From an uncultured Mycoplasmatota bacterium (GTDB lineage: Bacteria > Bacillota_I > Bacilli_A > RF39 > UBA660), in the NCBI GenBank assembly GCA_947296775.1, contig CAMYRF010000004.1, forward strand, positions 1 through 16,826: a stretch of 16,826 nucleotides of DNA, written 5' to 3'. Position numbers and translations under genes: made by a program. Positions 9,088 to 16,700 of the stretch are shown here, piece after piece. The first letter of the stretch is position 1, and every line of letters begins with the position of its first letter. The notes under the pieces were generated by a model that saw only the letters and a program-made list of their open reading frames with translations, was not told the origin of the DNA and did not search any database.

Positions 9088-9378
9088 TTAATAAGTTTTT
9101 CAAATAAATGGTATATATTTGGCGATACCGATCATATCAATAATAATAAAGATAAGATGTCATAAAAATAAAAATTGTAACTAGCAGGAGCTAAACAAAT
9201 AAGAATACATGATTTTAGACATAGCTGCGCATCATTATTAATAAATAGTAATGCTAGTATAACATTAGTTGCAAAATATCTAGGTCATACAAAAATAGAT
9301 GAAACATTAAACACATACTCGCATTTATTTAAAAATCAAATGCAAGAAATCATTAATATAATCGATAATTTACAATAA
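9088..9378 (+). pseudogene. Decayed tyrosine recombinase (phage-type integrase), C-terminal remnant
   Basis: In one plus-strand frame there is an integrase-like WYIFGDTDHI segment (from about 9109), three in-frame TAA codons between about 9163 and 9180, then 65 clean codons (9181-9375) and a TAA stop. The clean part holds the catalytic signatures of the family: HDFRHS (the HxxR box), LGH, and NTYSHLF with the nucleophilic tyrosine. The N-terminal domains and the first catalytic Arg are missing, and no start codon or ribosome binding site is visible. The frame stays the same across the stops, so decay was by substitution rather than frameshift. It is the only plus-strand protein-coding trace here and marks a past insertion of a phage or integrative element. 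Confidence 0.85.
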
Positions 9379-9379
9379 A

Positions 9380-9402
9380 TTGGTACCTAATTTGGTACCT
9401 AA
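9380..9402 (+). repeat. Short direct repeat TTGGTACCTAA, two copies
   Basis: Copies at 9380-9390 and 9392-9402, 12 bases apart, start two bases after the recombinase remnant's stop codon. Each contains the palindrome GGTACC. The location suggests either integrase arm/att-site DNA or an old extension of the integrase reading frame; the 12-base period keeps the copies in that frame. From 9403 to 9438 I see nothing further. Confidence 0.6.
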
Positions 9403-9438
9403 CTTTTACATAAAATCTATTATCCCCTTTAAAACAAC

Positions 9439-9464
9439 AAAAAAAGAGGAGCTCGATGGCTCCT
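9439..9464 (-). terminator. Terminator of small RNA 1 (and probably of ldh)
   Basis: The minus strand reads AGGAGC, loop CATCGA, GCTCCT, one C, then seven T (9439-9445). It is a compact intrinsic terminator and the only one between ldh and the recombinase remnant. Confidence 0.85.
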
Positions 9465-9535
9465 TCAGGGGGTTTTGGTCAGAACACTCACATTTAAACC
9501 GTAAGTATTCCTACATAGATAACAATATCTATGCT
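9439..9535 (-). ncRNA. Predicted small RNA 1, structured, with C-rich single strand
   Basis: I recognise no known RNA family. From a start near 9535 the transcript would fold as follows. Helix A is CATAGATA/TATCTATG (9514-9533). Helix B is GAAUACUUAC paired with GUGAGUGUUC (9501-9510 with 9482-9491), ten pairs including two G-U wobbles, with a 9-base loop. An unpaired stretch carrying ACCCCCUGAA (9464-9473) follows, then a terminator. No usable open reading frame is present: its ATGs are followed at once by TAG or TGA. G-U pairs in helix B argue for selection on RNA rather than a chance DNA palindrome. C-rich single strands in Gram-positive small RNAs often pair with ribosome binding sites. 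The RNA begins just after ldh, and its terminator probably also serves ldh. Confidence 0.7.
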
Positions 9536-9541
9536 ATAACA

Positions 9542-9570
9542 AGTATAAAATATTAATCAAAAAATGTCAA
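9542..9570 (-). promoter_or_regulatory. Promoter of small RNA 1
   Basis: The minus strand carries a consensus TTGACA (9565-9570), a 17-base spacer and TATACT (9542-9547). It sits 34 bases after the ldh stop codon with no open reading frame downstream, which is the main reason for calling a small RNA here. Confidence 0.8.
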
Positions 9571-9603
9571 CAAATTTTTCAAATACTCTCTTCAGTTTAC
9601 ACA

Positions 9604-10506
9604 TTACTTTAAACTATCAATTGCATTTTTAATAATATCAATAGAATTTTGTAATTTATTTTCTTCTTCACGAGTTAGATTCAAATAAATTCTTTGTTTA
9701 ATTCCAGAACGGTCAATAACACAAGGTGTACTAACATAAACATCATTTTTTTCATCATAATTAGAAACAGGAATAATCGCTTCTTCATTATTTAAAATTG
9801 CATTAGTAATTCTTACTAAAGCCATTGATATACCATAATAAGTTGACCCCTTACGATTACCAATTTCATAAGCTGCATTTCTTGTATCATTTTCAAATTT
9901 CAACATTTCTTCACTAGTTAAAAATTTCGAAATACTTTCACCTGCTATATTAGCAGCACTCCAAAAAGCAAACTGTGAATCCCCATGCTCTCCAATAACA
10001 TAAGCATGAATACTTTTTGGATTAATATCAAGTTTTTCAGACATCATATATTTAAGTCTTGAAGTATCTAAACTAGTTCCAGAACCAATCACTTTATGAC
10101 TTAAAAGCCCAGAATATTTATAAGCTAAATAACTCATAACATCAAGTGGGTTACTAGCAATTAACAAAATACCATCAAATTTAGTTTTATTAATCTCTTT
10201 AAAAATATCTTTATAAATAACATTTGCTTTTTCCAAATCCTTAAGACGGTTATCATTACTTTGGCTAGGTCCAGCCGTAATACAAACAATATCCGCATCA
10301 TCTAAATCACTATAATCGCCAACTTTTAATTTAATATTACTAGAAATATAATTTAAAGTATGACACAAGTCCATTTTCTCTCCTTCTATTTTTTCCACAT
10401 TCTTGTCAATCATTACAATTTCAGATACATTATTATTTCCATTAACTAAGGCAAAAATATACGCCATCCCAACATTACCGCATCCAATTACTGCAACTTT
10501 ATTCAT
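9604..10506 (-). CDS. ldh: L-lactate dehydrogenase (or close L-2-hydroxyacid dehydrogenase)
   Basis: Reduces pyruvate to L-lactate with NADH in the cytoplasm, recycling NAD+ during fermentation. The 300-residue length is slightly short for the family. Seen: nucleotide-binding GCGNVG at 8-13; Asp34 after the second strand, which favours NAD over NADP; Gln82, the residue that separates lactate from malate dehydrogenases; catalytic-loop Arg87; Asn119 in SNPLDV; Asp147 and Arg150 in LDTSR; proton-relay His174 in GEHGDS. The spacings Asn-Arg (31), Asp-Arg (3) and Arg-His (24) match the family. Odd: the substrate loop between Gln82 and Arg87 has four residues (SNDN) where typical bacterial enzymes have five (KPGET), so a different 2-keto acid preference, as in hydroxyisocaproate dehydrogenases, is possible. 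It starts 13 bases after recG, with AGAAGGGATG overlapping the recG stop, so the two are probably co-transcribed. Confidence 0.88.
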   Translation of the reverse strand: MNKVAVIGCGNVGMAYIFALVNGNNNVSEIVMIDKNVEKIEGEKMDLCHTLNYISSNIKLKVGDYSDLDDADIVCITAGPSQSNDNRLKDLEKANVIYKDIFKEINKTKFDGILLIASNPLDVMSYLAYKYSGLLSHKVIGSGTSLDTSRLKYMMSEKLDINPKSIHAYVIGEHGDSQFAFWSAANIAGESISKFLTSEEMLKFENDTRNAAYEIGNRKGSTYYGISMALVRITNAILNNEEAIIPVSNYDEKNDVYVSTPCVIDRSGIKQRIYLNLTREEENKLQNSIDIIKNAIDSLK

Positions 10507-10519
10507 AATATCATCCCTT

Positions 10520-12505
10520 CTAATCTAAATTAACCGCTTTTTCAATAACATCACAAATATGTTTATATTTGTCACTAGTATAATCTGCACTATTTAAAAA
10601 TCTTTCGCTATCTTCTTTAGCCATAAGCATAAGATCATAATCCCTTTTAATATCAGCAACCTTAAAGTTCATATCACCACTTTGTCTAAAACCAAACAAA
10701 TCACCACTACCACGTAATAAAAAGTCTTCTTCGCTAACCTTAAATCCATCATTAGTCTTAGTTAAAACATCAAGCCTTTTAGTTTCCTTGTCGCTAATTA
10801 AAACGCAGTATGAATCCAAATCATTACGTCCTACTCTACCACGAAGCTGATGCAGTGCAGATAATCCAAAACGATAACTATCAAAAATCACAATCATCGT
10901 CGCATTAGCCACGTCAACCCCAACTTCAATAACAGTAGTACTAATTAAAATTTGAGTTTCCCCATTCTTAAACTTATCCATTATTTCATCTTTTTCATTA
11001 GCTTTCATTTTCCCATGTAAAACTCCAACCTGAGCCACCTTACCAAAAGCTTTATTCATTTTCTCTTCAAGCTCATACACATTTTCCATATCCATAGATT
11101 CACTTTCTTCTACTAAAGGAGCAATTACATAAATTTGATGCCCTTTTTTTATTTCATCAAGCATCATATATAAAACATCTTTAATTTCTTTATTAGACTT
11201 TAAAATTGTTTTAACTGGTTTTCTTCCGCTAGGCATAGTTCTAATGCTAGAAATATCCATATCACCATATAAAGTTAAAGCATATGTTCTTGGAATAGGA
11301 GTCGCACTCATATATAAAATATCAGGAGTAATTCCCTTATTCTTCAAATTACCTCTTTGATTTACACCAAAACGATGTTGTTCATCAGTTATAACTAAAC
11401 CTAAATTTTTATAAATAACATCATCACTAATTAAAGCATGCGTTCCAATAATAATATCAATTTCACCATTGCCAATTTTTTCTAAAATTTCTCTCCTATC
11501 TTTAGCTTTCATTTTCCCAGTAAGCAATGCTACATTAAGATTAGGAAGAATACTTTTAATATTATTATAATGTTGAATTGCAAGTATTTCTGTAGGTGCC
11601 ATTAAAGCACCCTGATACCCACCTAAATAATTAATATATAAAGCTATAAAAGATACAATTGTTTTACCACTTCCAACATCACCTTGTAATAATCTATTCA
11701 TTCGTTTAGGCCAAGTTAAATCCTTATAAATATCTTTAACACTCTTTAATTGATCATCAGTTAAATTAAAAGAAAGATTATTAATAAAATCTTCTACCAA
11801 AGAATAATCCACGTCTCTTTTAAGACCATCACTTTTAGTATTGTTAGATTTCAAATAATTCATTTTAAGCATAAATAAGAATAACTCTTCATATCTAAGT
11901 TTCCTCATAGCTTCATCAACCATTTTCATATCAAAAGGATTATGTACCAAATAAACTGCCCTATTTTTATCCATAAAATGATACCTCTCATTCAAAGGAT
12001 CAGGAATATAATCTAAAACATTTTCTTTACCAATAACCGTATTAATAACTTTATTAATTTTTTTACTATTTAATTTACTAGAAGAGTGATATATAGGTTC
12101 TATAACAGTTTCATTAAGTAAACCAAATTTAATATCACTAGCAGTAATAGTATTATGTTTCATATCATATTTTCCAATAACTGTAACTTCTTTCCCCATA
12201 AATAAATTATTTTTAAGAAATGCCCTATTAAATATAACTACGTTCATAATCTTGGTTCCTGTATTAATTCTAAAAGACATTTTATTTAATTTTCTTGATA
12301 TATAATAAACATTAGGAACATTCTCACATATGCCATCAATTATAACCTTATCACCATCAATTACATTATTCATATCTGTTTTTTCTAAAACTTCATATCT
12401 AAATGGATAATACCCAAGTAAATCAGCGGTATTATAAATACCTAAATTATTAAAATCACGAATTGTATTAACACCAATTCCTTTAACTTCTTTTAAATCT
12501 CTCAT
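10520..12505 (-). CDS. recG: ATP-dependent DNA helicase RecG
   Basis: Double-stranded DNA translocase that remodels stalled replication forks and branch-migrates Holliday junctions. The 661-residue length is normal. Seen: an N-terminal wedge/OB-fold region (about 1-150) opening with a helix-hairpin-like KGIGVNTIRDF stretch; Walker A GDVGSGKT at 275-282; Walker B-type DEQH at 374-377; motif III SATPIPRT at 400-407; motif VI QLRGRVGR at 553-560; then the RecG-typical LLRGSGDLFGFRQSG segment in the C-terminal region. All motifs look intact. The start is set by a strong AGGAGG six bases before ATG. I see no clear promoter for it on the minus strand; the upstream DNA (12506-12680) carries a plus-strand small RNA unit instead, so recG may be read from a weak promoter there or from upstream. 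Confidence 0.96.
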   Translation of the reverse strand: MRDLKEVKGIGVNTIRDFNNLGIYNTADLLGYYPFRYEVLEKTDMNNVIDGDKVIIDGICENVPNVYYISRKLNKMSFRINTGTKIMNVVIFNRAFLKNNLFMGKEVTVIGKYDMKHNTITASDIKFGLLNETVIEPIYHSSSKLNSKKINKVINTVIGKENVLDYIPDPLNERYHFMDKNRAVYLVHNPFDMKMVDEAMRKLRYEELFLFMLKMNYLKSNNTKSDGLKRDVDYSLVEDFINNLSFNLTDDQLKSVKDIYKDLTWPKRMNRLLQGDVGSGKTIVSFIALYINYLGGYQGALMAPTEILAIQHYNNIKSILPNLNVALLTGKMKAKDRREILEKIGNGEIDIIIGTHALISDDVIYKNLGLVITDEQHRFGVNQRGNLKNKGITPDILYMSATPIPRTYALTLYGDMDISSIRTMPSGRKPVKTILKSNKEIKDVLYMMLDEIKKGHQIYVIAPLVEESESMDMENVYELEEKMNKAFGKVAQVGVLHGKMKANEKDEIMDKFKNGETQILISTTVIEVGVDVANATMIVIFDSYRFGLSALHQLRGRVGRNDLDSYCVLISDKETKRLDVLTKTNDGFKVSEEDFLLRGSGDLFGFRQSGDMNFKVADIKRDYDLMLMAKEDSERFLNSADYTSDKYKHICDVIEKAVNLD

Positions 12506-12544
12506 CTGGTTCCTCCTTTTTTTTCAAAAAAAACTAAATTTAAC

Positions 12545-12572
12545 TTGACATATTTATTTTTTGTGATAATAT
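12545..12572 (+). promoter_or_regulatory. Promoter of small RNA 2
   Basis: The plus strand has a consensus TTGACA (12545-12550), a 16-base spacer and an extended -10, TGA followed by TAATAT (12567-12572). It points away from recG, with no plus-strand gene downstream, and would start transcription near 12579. Confidence 0.7.
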
Positions 12573-12578
12573 ATATAT

Positions 12579-12680
12579 CACCAATTCAATTTATATTGGA
12601 TTGGCGCTAGTGTAAACTAGCCAGCCCCTTTTTATTCTTTTATTTGGATAGGTCCTTTCAGGGGGTACCTATCCTTTTTT
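12579..12680 (+). ncRNA. Predicted small RNA 2, three hairpins, G-rich terminator loop
   Basis: I recognise no known RNA family. The transcript of about 100 bases would fold into three hairpins. Hairpin A is CCAAT/ATTGG (12581-12599). Hairpin B is GCTAGT, tetraloop GTAA (a GNRA type), ACTAGC (12606-12621), extended by GGC/GCC across a two-base bulge and followed by CCCCTTTTT, which may itself act as an early terminator. Hairpin C is the terminator, with a 13-base loop holding UUCAGGGGGU (12657-12666). There is no ATG and no open frame. It lies antisense to, or upstream of, every neighbouring gene, since all of them run on the minus strand. Confidence 0.7.
12646..12680 (+). terminator. Terminator of small RNA 2
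   Basis: The plus strand has GGATAGGT (12646-12653) paired with ACCTATCC (12667-12674), then six T (12675-12680). The T run is on this strand only, so the unit is directional. The 13-base loop is unusually large for a terminator and carries the run GGGGG. Confidence 0.85.
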
Positions 12681-12750
12681 GTTACTTAAATTATAACATG
12701 TTTTTAAATATAAAATTTAAATAAACCATAAATTAAACTAAATTTGACAG

Positions 12751-13641
12751 TTATTTAAAGTCTAATTCATATGTTGATACAAACAAATTATCAAAGCCAA
12801 TATATTCTAAAACATACCTATTATTTTTTTTACACACAATTATTCCAACAGTCTTATCGTGATAAGGCTTTTTTAAATGTTTATCTACATAATTCATATA
12901 TTTAATAGTTTGTCCAGCATATTCAGCTTTAAATTCTGCTACCTTAAGTTCTATAACTACAAAACAGTTATAAATATAATTAAAAAGCAAAAAATCTATT
13001 CTATTATAATTATTGCCAATTTTTATTTTTACTTCATGATCAATATAAGAAAAACCTTCACCAAGTTCTTTTAAAAAATCACTCATATTTTCTAAAATAA
13101 TATTATGTAAAGCATATTCTGTAACCTGTTCAGGAATATTCTTAGTCCTAATTAAAATTGGCTTTTTTATTAAACTATTTACCTTAGGTTCTTCTAATTC
13201 TTCCTTATATCCAATTCTTTCATATTCATTTGATTTTATTCTTTCTTTTAGTTCACGATACGAAATATTATAAGTTTCTACAATATGAATATAATAATTA
13301 ACTTCATCAATAGTTTTTAATACCAATAATTCCATAATATGACTCCAAGATAATTTGGCCGGCAATGACGGCCATTTCCTAAACATTAAATAAAAACTTC
13401 TCATTTTTCTTAAACTTCTTGCAGAATAACCCTTTCCAAGCCCTCTAGTTAATTTTTCTGAATATTCCTTAATTAGCTTATTTCCATACTTCGCACGTTC
13501 TTCTCCTCCTTGAGCTTCTATAAGTAATTTCCCCACTTCATAATAACTATTTAAATCACTTTTATTTTTAGAATAATCTTTTGCTTTTTTATATATTTCG
13601 TTTTTTATTAAAGTATCTTTTATTTCATTATAATAATTCAT
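12751..13641 (-). CDS. YhcG/DUF1016 family PD-(D/E)xK nuclease
   Basis: Predicted DNA-acting protein of 296 residues with the two-part layout of this family. The N-terminal helical region (about 10-150) contains YYEVGKLLIEAQGGEERAKYG and the SLRKMRSFY- and LSWSHIMELL-like stretches typical of DUF1016. The C-terminal nuclease core has Asp216 in RIDFLLF, Glu231 and Lys233 in VIELKV, and Gln244 a short way on (AGQTIKYMNYVD). These form an intact D...ExK site. The family is often found in restriction-modification and other defence islands, and its exact role is unsettled. Here no methylase or specificity gene is next to it. The start is supported by AAAGGA shortly upstream. It is slightly short for the family but not visibly truncated. 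No convincing promoter is seen in 13642-13734, and no clear terminator follows it in 12681-12750. Confidence 0.88.
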   Translation of the reverse strand: MNYYNEIKDTLIKNEIYKKAKDYSKNKSDLNSYYEVGKLLIEAQGGEERAKYGNKLIKEYSEKLTRGLGKGYSARSLRKMRSFYLMFRKWPSLPAKLSWSHIMELLVLKTIDEVNYYIHIVETYNISYRELKERIKSNEYERIGYKEELEEPKVNSLIKKPILIRTKNIPEQVTEYALHNIILENMSDFLKELGEGFSYIDHEVKIKIGNNYNRIDFLLFNYIYNCFVVIELKVAEFKAEYAGQTIKYMNYVDKHLKKPYHDKTVGIIVCKKNNRYVLEYIGFDNLFVSTYELDFK

Positions 13642-13734
13642 TTAACTAGTCCTTTCTGACCCCTTCACATATATCATACGATGTTGATACACCCATTTCC
13701 TTTTTTTCTAAGAAAAATTTTTATTTTTTTGCAC

Positions 13735-13765
13735 AAAAAAAACAAATAAGATAACCTTATTTGTT
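13735..13765 (-). terminator. Terminator of the pyruvate:ferredoxin oxidoreductase gene
   Basis: The minus strand reads AACAAATAAG (13756-13765), loop GTTAT, CTTATTTGTT (13741-13750), then six T (13735-13740). The first arm overlaps the TAA stop codon (13764-13766). It is a strong ten-pair stem that isolates this gene from the nuclease gene downstream. Confidence 0.88.
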
Positions 13766-16700
13766 ATTTTTGATTAGATAAATTTTGATAATACTCAAAT
13801 CTTTTAATCGCATTTTCTTTATTTTCTTCTAACAATTCTTTAGTTTTTTCTGGATTAACAGCTTTAAGCATAGTATATCTAGATTGTTTATTTAAAAATT
13901 CATCATATAAATCAAAATCAGGATTTTTACTATCTAAAGTAAACTGCCCATTATATCTAAACGTTGGAAAATAACCACATTTAGTAGCTAAAGCCTCCAT
14001 ATTAACACTTTGTCCCATACCACCTTTAATACCATGTGAGATACAAGGAGTATAAGCAATAATAATAGAAGGACCATTATGTTTATTAGCTTCATCAAAA
14101 GCTTTAATAACTTGCATCATATTAGCTCCTAAACTAACCTGCGCTACATAAACATTAGGATAACTCATTGCAATTCTAGCCAAATCTTTTTTACTATTAT
14201 TTTTGCCCATAGCCGCAAATTCAGCCACTGCGCCTTTAGGAGTTGCTTTTGATGATTGCCCACCAGTATTAGAATAAACTTGTGTATCTAGCACTAAAAT
14301 ATTAATATTATCACCACTAGAAAGTACATGATCAATTCCACCAAAGCCAATATCATAAGCCCAGCCGTCACCACCAATAGCCCATATACTTCTAGATACA
14401 ATATAATTTTTTAAAGTTTCAAGTTCAGGATATTTAGTATAATCTATATTATCATAAACTTCTTTGGTTATTTTGTAATCATTAGGATTATCAAGCCATT
14501 TATCAAACAAATCATCATCACGATCTTCCATATATTTTCTAATTCTACCACGCATAGTTTCATATCCAATAAGCATACCATAACCAAATTCTGCATTATC
14601 TTCAAACAAACTATTCGCCCAAGGTAAACTATAAGGCATATCAGGCATAGAAGCGCCATAAATAGAAGAACATCCAGTAGCATTCGCAATCATTAAATTA
14701 TCGCCAAACATTTGCGTTAGTAATTTAATATAAGCAGTTTCACCACATCCTGCACATGCACCATGAAAAGCAAATTTAGGTTTTCTAAATTGACTTCCTT
14801 TAATCGTCTCTAACTTAACTAAATCTTTTTCTTTAACATTATTAACTAAATAATCAAATTCATCATCGCTAGTATATTTGTGGAAAGAAAGTGCTTTCTC
14901 ACCTTTTTTGCCAGGACAAGTATTAATACAAACACCACATCCAGTACAATTTTCTTTAGAAATACCAATAACAAAATAATGTTCAGGCACCCCAATAGCA
15001 GGCACACATTTTTCCTTAATACTAGATGGAGCTTTTTCATATTCATCCTTATCTAATAAGAACGGTCTAATAACACCATGTGGACATACTAAACTACACA
15101 TTCCGCACTGAATACAATTTTCATTTAACCATTTAGGAACAATATCACTTAAAACCCTTCCATTCGGTTTAGTATGATGCATAGTACCATCTTCCATACC
15201 TTTAAAATCAGAAACCTTAAGTCCATTACCAAGTCTATGACTAACAGCTTCATAAACATTATTAACATCAAAAGTAAGTTCACTAATATCATCATCTAAA
15301 CTAATCATTTTTAAATAATTAGAAGCTTCATCTACACCTAAAATATTGGAATCCGTTAATTCCCTATTTTTAACAGAAAATTTCTTATCAATATTTTTTT
15401 TAAGTAAATTAACACTTTCTTCATAATTAAATAAATCAGATAATTTTAAAATCACGCTTGCCATAATCATACTGATCTTATTACCAAGACCACACTTACG
15501 TGCAAGTTCATAAGCATTAATCGTATATACTTTAATATTTCTATCCCTAAGGATCTTTTTATATGAACTAAGTAGCTCATTAACTTCCATATCCGTCTTA
15601 ATTGTATTAATAATTAAAGTTCCACCATCAGCTATATTACTAACCGTATCAAATTCTTTAAAATAAGTATCCTTGGTAACGACTACCAATTTAGGATGAG
15701 AAACAAAATAAGTTTTTCTAATTTTATCAGGCGAAAATCTCAAATGACTCGCGGTAACCCCACCAGATTTCTTAGAATCATATTCAAAATATCCTTGAAC
15801 ATAGTTTTCACTATAGTCACCAGCGATCTCTAATAAAGTTTTAGCTGTACTTACCGTTCCATCACTACCATAACCATAAAGTAAAAACGATGTATCATTA
15901 CCAAAAATTTCTAAATCACTATAATCTAAACTTAAATGCGTAACATCATCATCAATTCCAATTGTAAAATTGTTTCTAGGACTATCTAAACTATCAAATA
16001 CCGCTTTAATCATTCCAGGAGTTGTATCTTTACTAGATAACCCATATCTACCACCAACAATAGTAATATTCTTATCTTTAAGTGCATTAACAATATCTAA
16101 ATAAAGTGGTTCCCCATTACTTCCAGCCTCTTTAGTTCTATCTAAAACAGCTATTTTATTAACACTTTCCGGTAACACAGAAAGTAAATGTTTCACACTA
16201 AAAGGTCTATATAAATGAACCTCAATTAAACCAAAATCATCGTCCAAATAATCAATCGTATCTTTAATAGTTTCACACACAGACCCCATAGCCACAATAA
16301 CCTTACTAGCATTAGGATTACCATAATAATTAAAAGGTCTATAATTAGTTCCCGCTTTTTCATTTATTTTATCCATATATTCGCAAACAATATCTACTGC
16401 ATTATCATAAAATTTATTTCTTGATTCAGTTACTTGAAAATAAATATCACCATTTTGATTAGTACCTCTAGTAACAGGATCACTAGGATTTAAAGCCTTA
16501 TTTCTAAATTTTTCTAAAGCTAAAGCATCAAGTAAACCGTTAAGCTCATAATCTTCAAAAATATCTATTTTATTAAATTCGTGACTAGTTCTAAAGCCAT
16601 CAAAAAAATGCATAAAAGGAAGCGATGCCTTAACAGACGCCAAATGACTAACCAAACCTAAATAATAAGCATCTTGAACACTAGAAGAAGCAAGCATACA

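Noticed and set aside
9446..9464. tRNA or tmRNA 3'-end (T-arm-like GGAGCTCGATGGCTCC) as an att site
   Set aside because: It lacks the TTC of a T arm, no acceptor or CCA is present, and on the other strand it is a normal terminator stem followed by T7.
9464..12666. CRISPR or dispersed repeat, because TTCAGGGGGT occurs at both small RNA loci
   Set aside because: Only two copies in the window, about 3.2 kb apart, with no spacers or cas genes; they are read from opposite strands and are better explained as complementary RNA elements.
12877..13074. 65-codon plus-strand frame opposite the nuclease gene
   Set aside because: Shadow of the nuclease coding sequence; translation is only Ile/Tyr/Phe/Lys-rich and has no start signal.
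13673..13701. Promoter for the nuclease gene with -10 TATGAT at 13673-13678
   Set aside because: No acceptable -35 box or extended -10 accompanies it, so it cannot be distinguished from chance in such AT-rich DNA.
14468..15046. Two minus-strand frames of 73 and 66 codons inside the PFOR gene
   Set aside because: Out-of-frame readings of a gene whose real frame carries all cofactor motifs.
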